Assembly (NCBI RefSeq): GCF_905220365.1
Contig: NC_061154.1
Location: 4,650,001 to 4,714,000 of the forward strand
Source of the DNA: Vanessa cardui
Taxonomy: Eukaryota; Arthropoda; Insecta; Lepidoptera; Nymphalidae
Length of the DNA: 64,000 nt
Reading direction: 5' to 3'
This document shows, one piece after another, positions 50,892 through 63,200 of this stretch; position 1 is the first letter of the stretch; the number at the start of each line of letters is the position of its first letter. The notes under the pieces are model-generated. The model was not told the origin of the DNA. It saw only the letters and a list, made by a program, of their open reading frames with translations, and searched no databases. Position numbers and translations under genes: made by a program.

Positions 50892-52243
50892 CTTACTTAA
50901 AGTCCTATGACCCCTAGATGGGACAGAGGGCGTCCACAGAGGTTCTCCATCTCGATCTGTCTTGAGCTTCATGCTTCATCTCGCTCCACGTCATACCGAT
51001 GCTCGCCGCTTCAGCTATAACAGTGCGACGCCAGGTTTGACGAGGACGGCCACGCTTCCTCTTCCCCTGAGGATTCCAATCCAAGGCTTGCTTGGGAATG
51101 TGGTCGGGATCCCTTCGGAGTGTGTGGCCAATCCATCCCCATTTGCGGCGTTTAATATGTCGATCAATGGGGCTTTCGCGGCATTTCTCCAACAGTTCTG
51201 AGTTGGAGATGGTCTCGGGCCAGTAAATTCCGAGAATGCGGCGCAAACATCGGTTGACGAAGACCTGGATTTGGCGTAAGATGACTTTTGTGACCTTCCA
51301 CGTTTCGCACCCGTAAAGCAGTACGGCTTTGACATTGGACCCGAAGATTTTGAGCTTGATCCTTCGGGCCAGCTTTCGTGACTGCCAAACAGGTCTCAAC
51401 TGCGCGAAAGTAGCTCGGGCTTTGGCGATCCGTGAGGCGATGTCCTCCTCACATCCCCCCGTTTCCGACACGACGCTCCCGAGGTAAGTAAATTGGTGGA
51501 CGCGTTCCACCACCTCTGTGGTGCCAATCAGCAACGTTGAGTTGTTCTTCACACCAGATCGCATTTCTTTGGTTTTCCGGGTATTTATCTTCAGTCCTGT
51601 CTTTGCTGCTTCCTGCCGTAGATCATCTAACTTTGCTTGCATGTCGGCGTGGGTGTGACTCAGCAGGCAGAGATCGTCGGCATAGTCCAAATCATCTAAG
51701 ATATTGGATAATCCCCATTCTATCCCGCGGCGCCGTTTATCTGTGATGCGAAGCATTATCCCGTCAAGGACGACCAGGAAAAGAAGAGGCGATAGGAGGC
51801 AGCCTTGGCGGACACCTGCATGCACTGTAATGTCTTCCGAAATGAGGCCGTCGTGAGTAACTCTGCAGGAATATTTTCTATAAATACTCTTCAACAAGCG
51901 CACAATCTTCGGAGGCACCCCGATTTCCAGTAGACGAGACCAGATGCTTGACCACTTCAGCGTATCGAAGGCTTTTTCGAAGTCAACAAATGTAAGATAA
52001 ATCTCTCTCTGCCATTCTGATTCTGACAGAGTGTTGATCTGGTCTGTACAAGAGCGATTTGACCGGAAACCAGCCTGCTCCCTGCGGAGGAGAGGATCTA
52101 CAGCCTTTAGCAACCTGCCCAGGATGATCTTGCAGAAAACTTTGGCGGGGATTGAGAGCAATGTAATACCTCTCCAGTTGTCACACTCACTAAGATCTCC
52201 TTTCTTTGGTACTGTTATAATAAGACCTTTGTTCCAATCATCC
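50892..52243 (-). mobile_element. 5'-truncated RTE-like LINE
   Basis: On the minus strand the element begins inside the reverse transcriptase gene and ends GGTCATAGGACTTTAAGTAAG, a short 3' UTR with TAAG-type repeats, as in RTE-clade LINEs. The 8-bp sequence GGTAGAAA (plus strand) lies at both ends (50884-50891 and 52244-52251) and is a likely target duplication. Truncation at the 5' end is usual for LINE insertions. Confidence 0.85.
50914..52243 (-). pseudogene. Reverse transcriptase, C-terminal part, RTE-like
   Basis: The frame is open without interruption from the truncation point (LPDDWNKGLIITVPKKGD) to the stop at 50914, about 440 codons. Visible reverse transcriptase motifs are FVDFEKAFDT with its Asp, HAGVRQGCLLSPLLF, the catalytic LDYADDLCLLSH, and LKINTRKTKEM. 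The C-terminal end has WGWIGHTLRR, KRKRGRPRQTW and WRTSVDALCPI, typical of the RTE clade. The N-terminal endonuclease and first part of the RT are missing, so it cannot transpose by itself. The absence of stops or frameshifts suggests recent insertion. Confidence 0.88.
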
Positions 52244-52251
52244 GGTAGAAA

Positions 52252-53480
52252 AGCTTACCTGAATTCCTTTGACAAGAGAGACTAAATAAATCGAAAGAGT
52301 TCTTCTCCTTTCTACATGGGCATCTGTGCTCAGAACACAGCGGTGTTCCTAGACGGAAATCAATTGATATACGGACATTTATTACCTAACAAAAAATATT
52401 ATTAATATCTCTTAATAAAGTGTGGCAGAACTCACTTCAGCAAATACTTCTCCCTTATCGCTCCACAAGTCTCTATCAAACACCTTTTTCTAGCTATCAC
52501 TTTTTCGCAAAGGTACCCAAGTCGTTTGCCTATTTTGTAGACCAACTTGATCTGCGGTAACCCTTGTGATTGAATACAATCTAGTTAGCCAATTGCTGTT
52601 TAATTTTGGTGGATTTTCACTCTTCCGTCTGCTAAATCGATAAATTATATTTGTAGACGGTGGCGACGGTGGTGATGGTGGTTACAAATTTTACAAGTTC
52701 TTAACGCTCTATATGTTTTGGGAAATTTTAAACTTGAACTGCTGCTCTTAGTCTGACAAAAAGTATTTTTGGACACTGCAGAGTAGGACAAATAAGACAG
52801 GTAGACCAATAGGGGTAATCTGTAAGAAGAAACTCGAAAGTCACCGTAAAGCACGAGCGTGAAATGTCAGAAGGTAATATATGACATTGACTAATTGACT
52901 GTAACAATTATAAAATTGATATGATACACGTATCAAAATGTCCTAAGTTGGTCGTCGACAACTCGACATATCTGGGTGGGTTATGAAGCGAGTTCAATTG
53001 GTATGGGAAGATTGGCTTTTATCATATCCCCTGAGGCCTACGTTTTTTACCATTGGTCATTAATTGAATCGTATTAAACCTCGAATTCACCCCGCTAAGT
53101 TTAGGGAGGCGCATTTGACTATTCGAGTACTGACCAATACATTTTACCATCTTCATCAACCAACAATTAGTATCCTCGACTATTGATCTCAATTATGTAC
53201 AAAATTAATTTAATTTACTGATGGTCTTTGTTTAATCTGCTACATACCGAATGCTTAATATGATAAAATAATATTCTGTCATACCAACAATTTTTAGTAA
53301 TTACAATTATTAACGCAGCATGTGAGCATGGTCGTAGCACTACAATAATTATCTGTATCATGTATAAGTTTACAGATATAGTTCTAGATTTATTATTTCG
53401 TTGTGTAAATAAAAGCAGTCCTGTTTATTTACCATTAATACATGTTCTAGATGTAGAAAATATGAAAACGGGAAACTAAG
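52252..53480. other. Upstream region of the PGRP gene
   Basis: AT-rich spacer between the LINE and the PGRP start codon. It includes a small GGTGGCGACGGTGGTGATGG run near 52660. It should contain the PGRP promoter. I looked for NF-kB-like sites (GGGRNNYYYY) and found no convincing match. Confidence 0.4.
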
Positions 53481-56400
53481 ATGGCTTTGAACTTAAATTG
53501 TTCAAATAAAAATAACATTAACTCTACAAAGGTTGCGGGAGATTTAGGTGATATACAAATAACAGAAAATAGTGACTGTGAAGATGATCACATTAATAAA
53601 ATACAAAAAGTTTCACGAAACAACAAATCAACAATTCCTGCAAATTTACTTCAAAATACTGTTCCAGTATTTGGTAAAGTGACTGTTTCAAATTCAGACA
53701 ATGTGCAATTTGGTAATAACACGTATTTTAATGGACCTGTTACAATAAAACAAGTGATTCATACTAAATCTGGAGTAGATAATGCAGCTTACAGTAGCAC
53801 CGAAGACGAAATTGATCCTAATTCTACTAATCTTCATAATGGAAAGTTTGCTGACACCTGTAAGTTTTTCACAGGCTTAATTAAAAAGTCCTTACTTTTC
53901 TTTGTTTCTTCAGAAGAGTAGTAACAGAAATTTTCACCTTCAGAGTGAGAATTACTGTTATTTCTAGTTTTTACCTCCCAAATGTTTTGTGTAAAATTCA
54001 ACTTACTTATTTGAATATTTTTTGTTACAACTTACAAGTAAATTGCAGTGACCAAGGTCATATTAAAAAAAAAAAACAAATTAGCTGACTCCATATCCAG
54101 ATAGAACATAAAAGATTGGAGTAATTAATTTGTTTGATATATACATAAAAGTATAGTACAAGTAATGGAAGTATATACTATAACTATAATAGAAATTTGA
54201 TATTGCAGTAATAAAGAAAGAACAGATACTACTGTGGCATAAAATCACATTCTGTGCAGTTTGTTTCACAGTAATAGGAAGTATTGTGGCAATTGTACTT
54301 GTATTACAAAATAAAAGCGAGCAACAAAGGAGAACCAACCCACAAACAGACTTTAAAACACCTGAATCTCACAGTAAGTATCTATACATTAAAAAAATTC
54401 AATATCAAAATGTTGTTATCTGGTGGATATAGTACTTAATACTTTGTGAGACAGTCAATGGCAATAGCTATTGTGCCTATTTTACTTTCTCTTATAATAT
54501 TTAGCTTTATGTCAATTAGTTCCACTATCAAAAGTTGTAACTCATTTCTTCATAAACTTTGCATTCTATTACTTATGAAATTCTGGATTGTGTTAACAAA
54601 AATGTATGTTTAGGCATGAATTTATTTGGTGGCAGAGCCTTGTGTAAGTTCAAGCTCGCTTTGATAGGTGAACTATAAAACAGCAATATATTTTACTCCT
54701 GATTTTAGGGTGTACAATCCTCGTGAGTTTGAGGAAATAGTTTTTCTTTTCATTTTGAGGCTGTTACAATTAGACACAAAAAGAATGGATTGTGAATAAA
54801 ACCTTTTTTCTTTGATAGTTTAAATTATTTATTTTATTATGTAAGGATGATGTTAGTTATTTACCAAGTCCCATAAAGTTGTGATGAATATTTGTTTGTA
54901 ACTAACCAAAATATGTTTTCATTGTTATTAACAACTTAGGATAAGGTTTTGCATCAAATATAGACATGAATATTTATTTCAGCCGATACAACGGTGGTGG
55001 GATATTGTCATGAAAATTTTCAAGTCATTTTAATATTAGTAATTTTGTTACCTTTAATGTTGACAATTTTTTATTCATTACTAACAAAGGATGTTGTTGG
55101 TGATGGAATGATTTGCATAGTCAAGAAGAATAAAATTCACAAGAAGTGCCTGAAAAAATTTAGCATGCAATGCAATGAAAAAGGTATGATACAACTAAAT
55201 GCTTTGTTCATTTAAAAGTGTAATTGTTATTTCATTTACTACTTTGATTCGTAAACTTTTTCTTGCTTCACAGCTATAATTTAGTGGAATTTGTATGCAT
55301 ATGTTAAAAAGAACAAAGATTTATAAACTAGAATGTCTGCTTTGTTGTTTAGTTTATTTTCTGTAATATCTGTAACAAGAGCACAATGAAATTGTGCAAT
55401 GTAATTATTAACAAAACAAAATTTAATAGTAATAGAGAAAAAACTGGAGTAGCTTTGTATTTCAATATGACACTGCAGTAATGAGTTGCAGATTTGTGTG
55501 ATTATTTGATGAAGTAATTATTTATTTTTAGTAATTAGTAAAAATTACTTTAGTTCTTTATAGTTTTTCTGATTTATGAGATGCAATAGCTGTTTATCCT
55601 CGCTTATTGTTATGATTAATTTAATACTGTTGTCATACCAAACAAGATCTTTTTTTATTTACCGAGTATCATTTTTTTTAATTAGCTCGCGTTTCAAGGT
55701 GTTGGTTGTCATGCGTTAGCCAAAAAAGTAGCATATGTATCCTTTCTTGTAGTTCAAGTTTGCTTAACACCAAATTTCATCATATTCGGTTCATTGGTTA
55801 GGTAGTGAAAGATCGACAGACAGACAGACAGAGCTACTTTCACATTTATAATATTGGCATAGATTGTAAACCATTTGTAAAATTAAATAATATTTTAATT
55901 GTAACAAAATTCGACAAAGGTAATCTTATATTTATGTAAATCCCCAAAGTTTGCTAAGAATATATTTGAAGTGAATAATTTAATTGAGGGACTTTTTTGA
56001 TACTCGGGTCATCCCCTAATCAATGTGCCAATTTATTATTTATATGCATGTGCGTTTATTTGTTGGCTTGATATATTTTAAGCGATAAGAATATTTAAAT
56101 TGCTATACAATTGGTTAAGGATATAACTATTATTAAAATACTGTTTTTTTTTGTAAAGAATTTAGTTACTCTTTCACACGGTATACTTGAAATTATATTT
56201 ATATTATTAATAACCCTTTTTATCTATTGTGTAATATTTAGATCAATCAATATATTGAATGGCTACGGTCTTTCAGATGATCCACTGTTAATTGCACCCG
56301 ATCATTTAAGAATTGTTTCAAGAACGGATTGGTTAGCCCAGCCTGTAGAAAAACCATTGAAGAAATTGGTTCAACCGGTGCCATGGGTTATTATTACACA

Positions 56401-59400
56401 CACAGCTACCGAAACATGTTTGACTCAGGTGAGTTGGTAAATATGTAATGACTCTGTATGTTTGTTTTGTTCATTTCAAATATTGCTATATATACTAGGG
56501 ATGAGTAAAACCTGTGTAATAGTTTTGATACTACTGCAGTCTTGATAGATTTTGTAAGCTTATCTGGGTCAATTATTCTATCTCCAAAAAGTATTTATTA
56601 GTGTTTTCTGGTTTTAAAGTTTTTATTTTAAAGTTAATTTGTGGTTATGAGACAGTTCATATTTTTAGTAAGCAATAATTATTTATGGAATTATGTCTAT
56701 GGACGATGGGACATATTCGACTTTCTGATTATTATGAAAGATAAAATTGAAATAAAATTTCAATCATTGATTAAATCATTAATCATTTCAGTATAAAATC
56801 TAGAATTGTAATTATCATTTCCAGGTAAAAATGATAATTAAAATTCTAGAAAAATATTATTATTATATGTATGATAGTCTTCCTAAATAATCTTGATCAA
56901 ATATTGATATACACATATCGAAAGTGTAGTTCTAATAATATATATAGTGATATTATGTAATAAAAATGACGTTCTTAATTTAAATTTCTCAATATGTTTT
57001 TGAAAAGTAACATATTATGTAAATAAATTTATGTATTTTAGGTATGTTAATGGGTCTTTTCCTATTAATATAACAGGAAAAAAAGATTATTTCAATATAT
57101 TGTTCTGTGCTCGCTTCGTAGACAATATTTTTCAATTACCATGTTTGTGTGCATAACACAATAAAGAATTATATGACACGCATGAGTTTTATCACAAAAT
57201 TGAAGATACGAATATATACTCTATTTATAATTGCAGTACGTTTGAGTTTTGCTTATGGTCATTGCTAAAGCGTTATTAATATTTTATTATGTTTAACGAG
57301 CCTGACTCGTTTGCTTAGAAATAAAAGATCGACGTTTTAATGTAATCGTGAATATATTTTTAGTGATCCATTATTCAGAACGTAAAGTTTATAATCAAAT
57401 AGTTTAAATAAAGTCACGAAATGGACGAAATATATATTATAAACTTATTTATCGCAAATCTGGTACACTTAGAAATGAATACTTTACGATTAGTCAATTG
57501 ATAAGTATATTGCTTATATAGTGCTGTTAATGTTAACATTACATTTATTTCATTCATGTTATATCAAAAGATACTTCATATAATACCTACTTAAAATTGT
57601 ATCATTTGGAAACTAGATTAAAGTTACTAAATGTTTCCAAAACCAATATAGACTTTCTTAATTAATAACGGACTTAAAAAAAATAAGGAGGTTCTCATAT
57701 CGACTGTTTTTTTTACCCCTCAACTTTTGACTGGGTGAACAGATTCTGATATATTTTTTTTATTTGAAAGCCAGTGCTTTCCGTGTAGTCCCAATTTAAT
57801 TTTGGTCCAGACACTGGCTTTAAAAAAACAATAACTGTAATTTTAAGTACATTATATAATAATATAATATAATCGTAAATCGACTTTTAAGTACTCTAAT
57901 ATTTTTAACTTCATTTTGATTAGGAGTGCTCTAAAAATATTTTCATCATTGTTATTCATCGGCATTTGTCGAGTTAGATTTGAAAATATCTCCTTATCTT
58001 TTTGCGTATATAGAAAAATTGTAATGAGTAGAAAAAGTACATTGATTATTAATTTGTAAAACAATACGTAAATTTTTTTTTACTTTTTAGAGCTTATTAT
58101 TTGTCTTGAAATAGTGTATTGTTTGGAGCCAGTTTTTTTTTTATAAAAATAATGTTTATTTGATTGAGCAATGTTATGCAACCATTATTAACAATGAAAT
58201 AAAAGCAACTAAAAGTTTTACTAAAACTGTCAGTTATATGAGTTTATATACCCTGAAAACTTGTTTTATATTAAGTGTGACACAAATTAAAAATTGGGTT
58301 ATATAAAACATTTTATATGCGTGATATAAATTTGTTCATACGGTTAATATTATCTGTGTCCAACAACAGCTTATCTCAAGTTTCCGTATAATATTCTTGA
58401 GTATTCTATAAGTATTCTCATTTCTATATTAAAAATATCATTACCCAAATTTCATACAGGGCTCTTTGTTTACACACTACCGTGTAAAGGGCACTGGATT
58501 TTGTATTGATTAAATTTTCTTATGTAGTCTATGATGATGGTGTAGCGTCAATAACGCACTACGGGACTAACGATATAAAAAATCGCAGGTTCCGTCCTGA
58601 CTTAACCACCCCACCAACTTCGTTCTGAGCCGAGGCGCGATCTCATAGGAGTCACCCTCAGGATGAACTTTAAATCCGAGCTCAGCCCTCAACCTCAGGG
58701 CTGAGAACATTAGTACTCGCCCGAAAGTCCGGTGACGCTGTAAAGGCCAGTAGGGCCAACAGTAATACTTCACACAAAAAGAAAATCCTGACTCATTGGG
58801 CTATAGCGGTCCCCACTCCAAGCACAAACCTTAAGCTTAATTGGAACGGAGGAAAAGTTTAAGAGTTAATTTGATCACACAGTTTCAATTCGAATTGGAT
58901 TATATACTACGTTTTATCAAGGAGGTTTCATTCACCGCAAAACTCGTGTTGATTGAAAAACACAAAAAGGCACATGGAAATTCAGCGGTGTCCTTCTTCT
59001 GAAAAGATTCACGTGTTCAAATTTAAAAGCAGCTATTCTGTATGTTTCTATAGTGTTAATTGATCATTCCAGAGTCAATGCGTTCTTCGCGTGCGTCTCA
59101 TCCAGTCGTTCCACATCGAATCTCGTGGTTGGGACGACATCGGTTACAACTTCCTCGTCGGCGGCGACGGATCCATCTACTACGGCCGGGGCTGGGACTA
59201 CGAGGGTGCACACACAAAGGGCTACAACAAGTACAGTATAGGAATAGCATTCATAGGTACGTTCAACAACGATCCACCATCGAGACAGCAGCTCGAAGCC
59301 TGCCAGAAGATAATCAAGCGTGGCGTTCAGTTACGAAAACTAGCCGAGGACTATAAACTCTTTGCACACAGACAATTGATGTCAACACTGAGTCCTGGCG

Positions 59401-59480
59401 ATGAATTGTTTAATATTATAAAAAAATGGCCGAATTTCGTAAGTAATGTCACGGATTTGGAATCCTTGATACCCAACTGA
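53481..59480 (+). CDS. Transmembrane peptidoglycan recognition protein (PGRP-L type)
   Basis: A likely immune receptor of the IMD pathway that binds bacterial peptidoglycan outside the cell. Model: exons 53481-53859, 54209-54373, 56277-56428 and 59073-59480, 367 aa, all in phase. The cytoplasmic part (1-126) is polar and carries an RHIM-like core at 75-78 (SDNVQFGNNTYFNGPVTIKQ), as in Drosophila PGRP-LC/LE. A transmembrane helix spans about 139-160, with no signal peptide, so type II. The PGRP domain starts LRIVSRTDWLAQ. Amidase zinc ligands are lost: the first His of HHTA is Thr (IITHTAT) and the final Cys is Ser (TLSPGD). Tyr (GYNFLV) and a His (FAHRQL) remain. The GRGW motif suits DAP-type peptidoglycan. 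Exon 54983-55183 offers a second membrane segment. Exon 3 could instead begin at 56166. AATAAA is at 60207-60212. Confidence 0.88.
54983..55183 (+). other. Alternative transmembrane exon of the PGRP gene
   Basis: A 201-nt segment with an acceptor (TTTATTTCAG before 54983) and a donor (GTATGA after 55183). It is phase 1 at both ends, as is the 54209-54373 exon. It reads TDTTVVGYCHENFQ, then a hydrophobic stretch (VILILVILLPLMLTIFYSLL), then a Cys- and Lys-rich part (KKNKIHKKCLKKFSMQCNEK). It can be included, skipped or used in place of the 54209-54373 exon without changing the frame, giving predicted proteins of 434, 367 or 379 aa. Transcript support is needed. Confidence 0.55.
55690..55866 (+). 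repeat. Dispersed repeat sharing 'GGTGTTGGTTGTCA', second copy
   Basis: Similar to 36025-36195 in the same orientation, with a (GACA)n run (GACAGACAGACAGACAGAG) near the end and 'catttataatattggcatagat' after it. It lies in the PGRP intron after the alternative exon. Confidence 0.65.
56799..56850. repeat. 22-bp hairpin in a PGRP intron
   Basis: TCTAGAATTGTAATTATCAT and the next two bases (56799-56820) pair with 56829-56850 with one mismatch, around an 8-base loop (CCAGGTAA). It lies in the 2.6-kb intron between the two PGRP-domain exons. Confidence 0.88.
57700..57830. repeat. Probable dispersed repeat fragment
   Basis: Contains 'acccctcaacttttgactgggtgaac' in pieces, and AAAGCCAGTG later mirrored by CACTGGCTTT. 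I know similar text from lepidopteran repeats, but there is only one copy in this window. It lies in a PGRP intron. Confidence 0.35.
58540..58830. repeat. GC-richer repeat-like insert before PGRP exon 4
   Basis: A block clearly less AT-rich than its surroundings, containing 'gtagcgtcaataacgcactacggg' in pieces and a strong inverted arm CAGCCCTCAACCTCAGGGCTG. The minus strand has a 68-codon frame without family resemblance. It looks like a retroposon fragment, but no second copy is present here to prove it. Confidence 0.4.
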
Positions 59481-60230
59481 CACTGAAGACTGACTACCCA
59501 AAGTTATAACATCGAATGAACGTTTGTTTTAGTTAGCTGTAGTTTACTGTTATTTGTTATTTAGTTAGATGATAGTTTAGTTACCAAGTAAATTCGTTTT
59601 ATGTGGATGTATAGTTTTGAGTGTGATATTAAAAAATATTTATTGGATATGAAATTTATAAACAAATATTTCGATTCGAATACGAGCCTAATTGGTTTAT
59701 TTTACTCAAATTAAAAACTTGTAGTTCCTTCCTAATTGATCCTGAATTGGCTTTGAGGAATCTCAGATCAAAATGACTAATTTTTTTTTACGACGTTTTT
59801 GTTAAAAATGTATTTAAAAATATATATATAATATGAATTTTTAAGTGTTATAAAATTATAATTCGAATTTCAAAATTTGCGGCTTTATATTTCTAAAGAT
59901 ATCGAGGATATTAACATATTGTTTTATTTATAAATATATAAAAAAAGATATTATATTGTGTTTATTCTTAAACTGTTTTTATAATATCGTTATAAAATTT
60001 ATTAGAGAAAAATTAAAAGAACTCAAATTTGATCTTATTATGACAGATTTTTAATAGACTAAAATTATATTTGAATTTATTGATATGAAGTCTTTTATAC
60101 TCTTGAATTTTGATTGTGATATGATCGTTTTGAATGTGTTTTGATTTGCTATAGACTATGCCATTTAATTTTAAGTCTTATATTCAATTATGTAAGAACT
60201 AAATTCAATAAATAGGATGATATATTTTTG
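59481..60230 (+). other. 3' untranslated region of the PGRP gene
   Basis: AT-rich sequence after the PGRP stop, with the first good AATAAA at 60207-60212. The end of the transcript is inferred. Confidence 0.45.
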
Positions 60231-63200
60231 AGACAAGGTATATGGTAATAATAAGGGTGATATGGTATTAAATATGTATGTATGTAAAAAGTCCAATTTA
60301 TATTTAAAATTATTTTATTACTCTTTAAGTATTTTTTAACAAACTATAAAATATATATAAATTTTAATGTATTATTTCGTTATTATTATTTATGTAAAGG
60401 TGTTTGTTTGAATTTATGTAAATGTGATGTGCTTATGTAATTTTCTTGGAACAGCTTTCTTAAATAAGTTGTGTATTATGTATATATTTGCTTAATTATA
60501 TCAATCATTTGAAATAATACGTCTGTAATTGTATTGCTTTCATGTTTACTTACGGATTTATCATTGGTATTGCTCTTAATACATGTATGTCAAATGAACA
60601 AATTAAATATGGCGACTGACCTGTGACATTAAAATGTAATGTAATAATATTTTAACACGTGAGCCTTTGAATTTTTCACTGATATTGTTTTATCGTCAAA
60701 AGTCTACAGTCGGTTCAGAAAGAAATAAATGAAAAGTGACAAGAGCTAGTGAGATTGTTTGCGAATCAGTCACTTTGCTTCTGCTAATAAAAGTGTAGCT
60801 CCACCAATTACCGCTGGTAATCAGCACCTGTCATAAATCTGTAGACGCTGTAAAGCTATAGATAGCTATAAACTATTTTCTATATATGTATTTCTCATAC
60901 AACATAATTATACTAATCTACTTATTATAGTATTTTTCAATGGAAGTAGGAAAAAAGGAAAACTAACCTAGACTTACACTTAACAACTTATTTCCATTAT
61001 TTTACTTTCGATAAAAGTTTCGTACGACGTTCATAACGTCATTTGTTTGCGAATTCATAGCGAATATTATAGACTAATCAGAATAAATTATTTTTCGATT
61101 CATAAAGAATACCATAGATTTGAAGATCGAATACAATGATACTATATCCATTCAAGGTCAAACAATTGGAGCAAATTCTGTTTATGTGTATTGTACTCCT
61201 TCAGCGATTGGAATATCTTTAAATTTGAATACGTAGACCAATTTGGTTAATCTTATTTCTTAAAATAATTTACCATCTGGATAGTATATTTGAGTGATTG
61301 AAATAATCAGTCAAATATTAACATTTCTTTATAACAATTATTCGTAACACTTAGTAGTAAAATTAATAATTCTCAATAAAGTTTTGGGTCCAATAAACGT
61401 CCTTAGGAATAGTAGAACATATGCTAGTCTAAATTTACTTATTATTGTTACCATAACAAAAAATCACGATGATGATTTACTGTCGCAAATAATTTTACCA
61501 AAATTAAGATCAGAATATAAAATAAAATAGCAAAATTCACAGTATGAATAAGTCGCAATGTCACTGCGCATGCGTTATTTACACGTGCCTCGGATTGCAT
61601 GCATCTAGTTCTAAAAGTTCAGTAAGTAGGTCGGATCGATATGACAATGAAAACCGCGAGTGAATCATAGTCTGGCTTCAATTTAAATATATAATTAAGA
61701 ATTATCTAGTATGCGATCATGATTGAATATATTTTCTTTTAATAAGTTAGCGAAACTAACTTTATCCACAAGGAAATGTCGTATTATAGAACTTTTAGCA
61801 AAGTTACGTGTTTTATTTCGGGATCTAAGCGCCATCTAGTGTTGTGAGTTCCTCTCCTTTTGGAAGGAAAGAGAAGAAATGAGACGTATTGTGAATGAGT
61901 AGTTTTCTCATGTCTCATGGTTAATAGACTAACAATGCAGTTTAAACTAGTTGGCTCGTATGATTTACGACCGGCCTCGTAGAAATAGATTAGTACTTAT
62001 TGTTTTTATTGGTAATCTATTCGGCAAGTAAATGGTTATTTTAATGGAGTACCAGGTATAATTTTTTCGTTATGAAACCTATTCTCTAAATATTGTTTTA
62101 ATAAATATATATTCGAATGTCATAATTGTGATGTTATATATTTGAACATTATAATATAATAAAAATATATATAAAAATGATGGCTGATTTAAAGAAGGTA
62201 TATATCTTTTGCTTGAAATAATTTTTGATCGATTGTCGATTTGATTGGTCACCAAATTAAAAGTGCTTTGCATTCAATGCGTACCGAATTATCTTCCTTC
62301 GCTCATTTATGAAATCAAGCCAAAGACACAGTACTTTTTTATACATTGTATGCATCTAAACGTTATCTTTACTGGCAATCTTTAAAATATGCAAGTCGGT
62401 TAATAAAATGTAAATAGATACATACTTATTGCTGATGTATTTATTAGCGAGTTTTTCTGTCATAGAAATCTCGATACTCCCCGCAGAATAAGATCGTCAT
62501 CGGAGAGTAATGTGCGACATAATAAATATAACATTAAACGATACAAGCAATGAAATGTGGAACTACCGTCAGTTGCACTTCATTTCACGAGTGAGATACG
62601 AAGCGAGTTCTTACAGAATAGCTCAGCTGATCGTTTCTTACCTTGTGTAACATGATTAAAACTGATAATAAAATGCATCATCATTAACTTTGATGTTTTA
62701 GAGATGCCTAGGTTCTGGGTTCAAACACATTTTTTTTTCTCGAAACATTCTCTGTAATAACTTAGATTCGAAGTACATACATACTTCCAGTATGTATAGT
62801 CATGCCTTGCCAACTGAAAGATACCTGGTCGTGTTGGATTCACGTCGTGTTGGTTCCATAGGATGATGGGAGTGAGGGATAGGAGTGTGTATCTGTGTTG
62901 GTGTACACATTTGTGCAATAAATGCTTAGCTGTCTAGTCTCCTATGAGATTGTCAGCCGTGGTCGAGACCAATATATAAAATAGTTTTAAAATTTTTATA
63001 TATTTTAAAATGCCATTTTAGCCTTTTTCATGATATATATAGGGGCCTTTTTAGATTAAATATTTTATATCAATATATTTGTATAAAATTTTTAGTAATA
63101 TTTGTAATTTGAAATAAAATTTCATCAATATTTTATTATAAGTGTAAAAAGAATGATGCTTGTATGTGTTCACAAAATACAGATTATAAATCTGTTATAT

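Noticed and set aside
51164..51388. Short frames on both strands within the LINE
   Set aside because: They overlap the intact reverse transcriptase frame and have no motif of their own.
53030..53480. NF-kB-like site upstream of the PGRP gene
   Set aside because: Candidate GGGAAAC and CCCCTGAG stretches fail the GGGRNNYYYY pattern at several positions.
54081..54338. 85-codon minus-strand frame with hydrophobic segments
   Set aside because: Antisense of the PGRP transmembrane exon. Its hydrophobic residues follow from AT-rich DNA.
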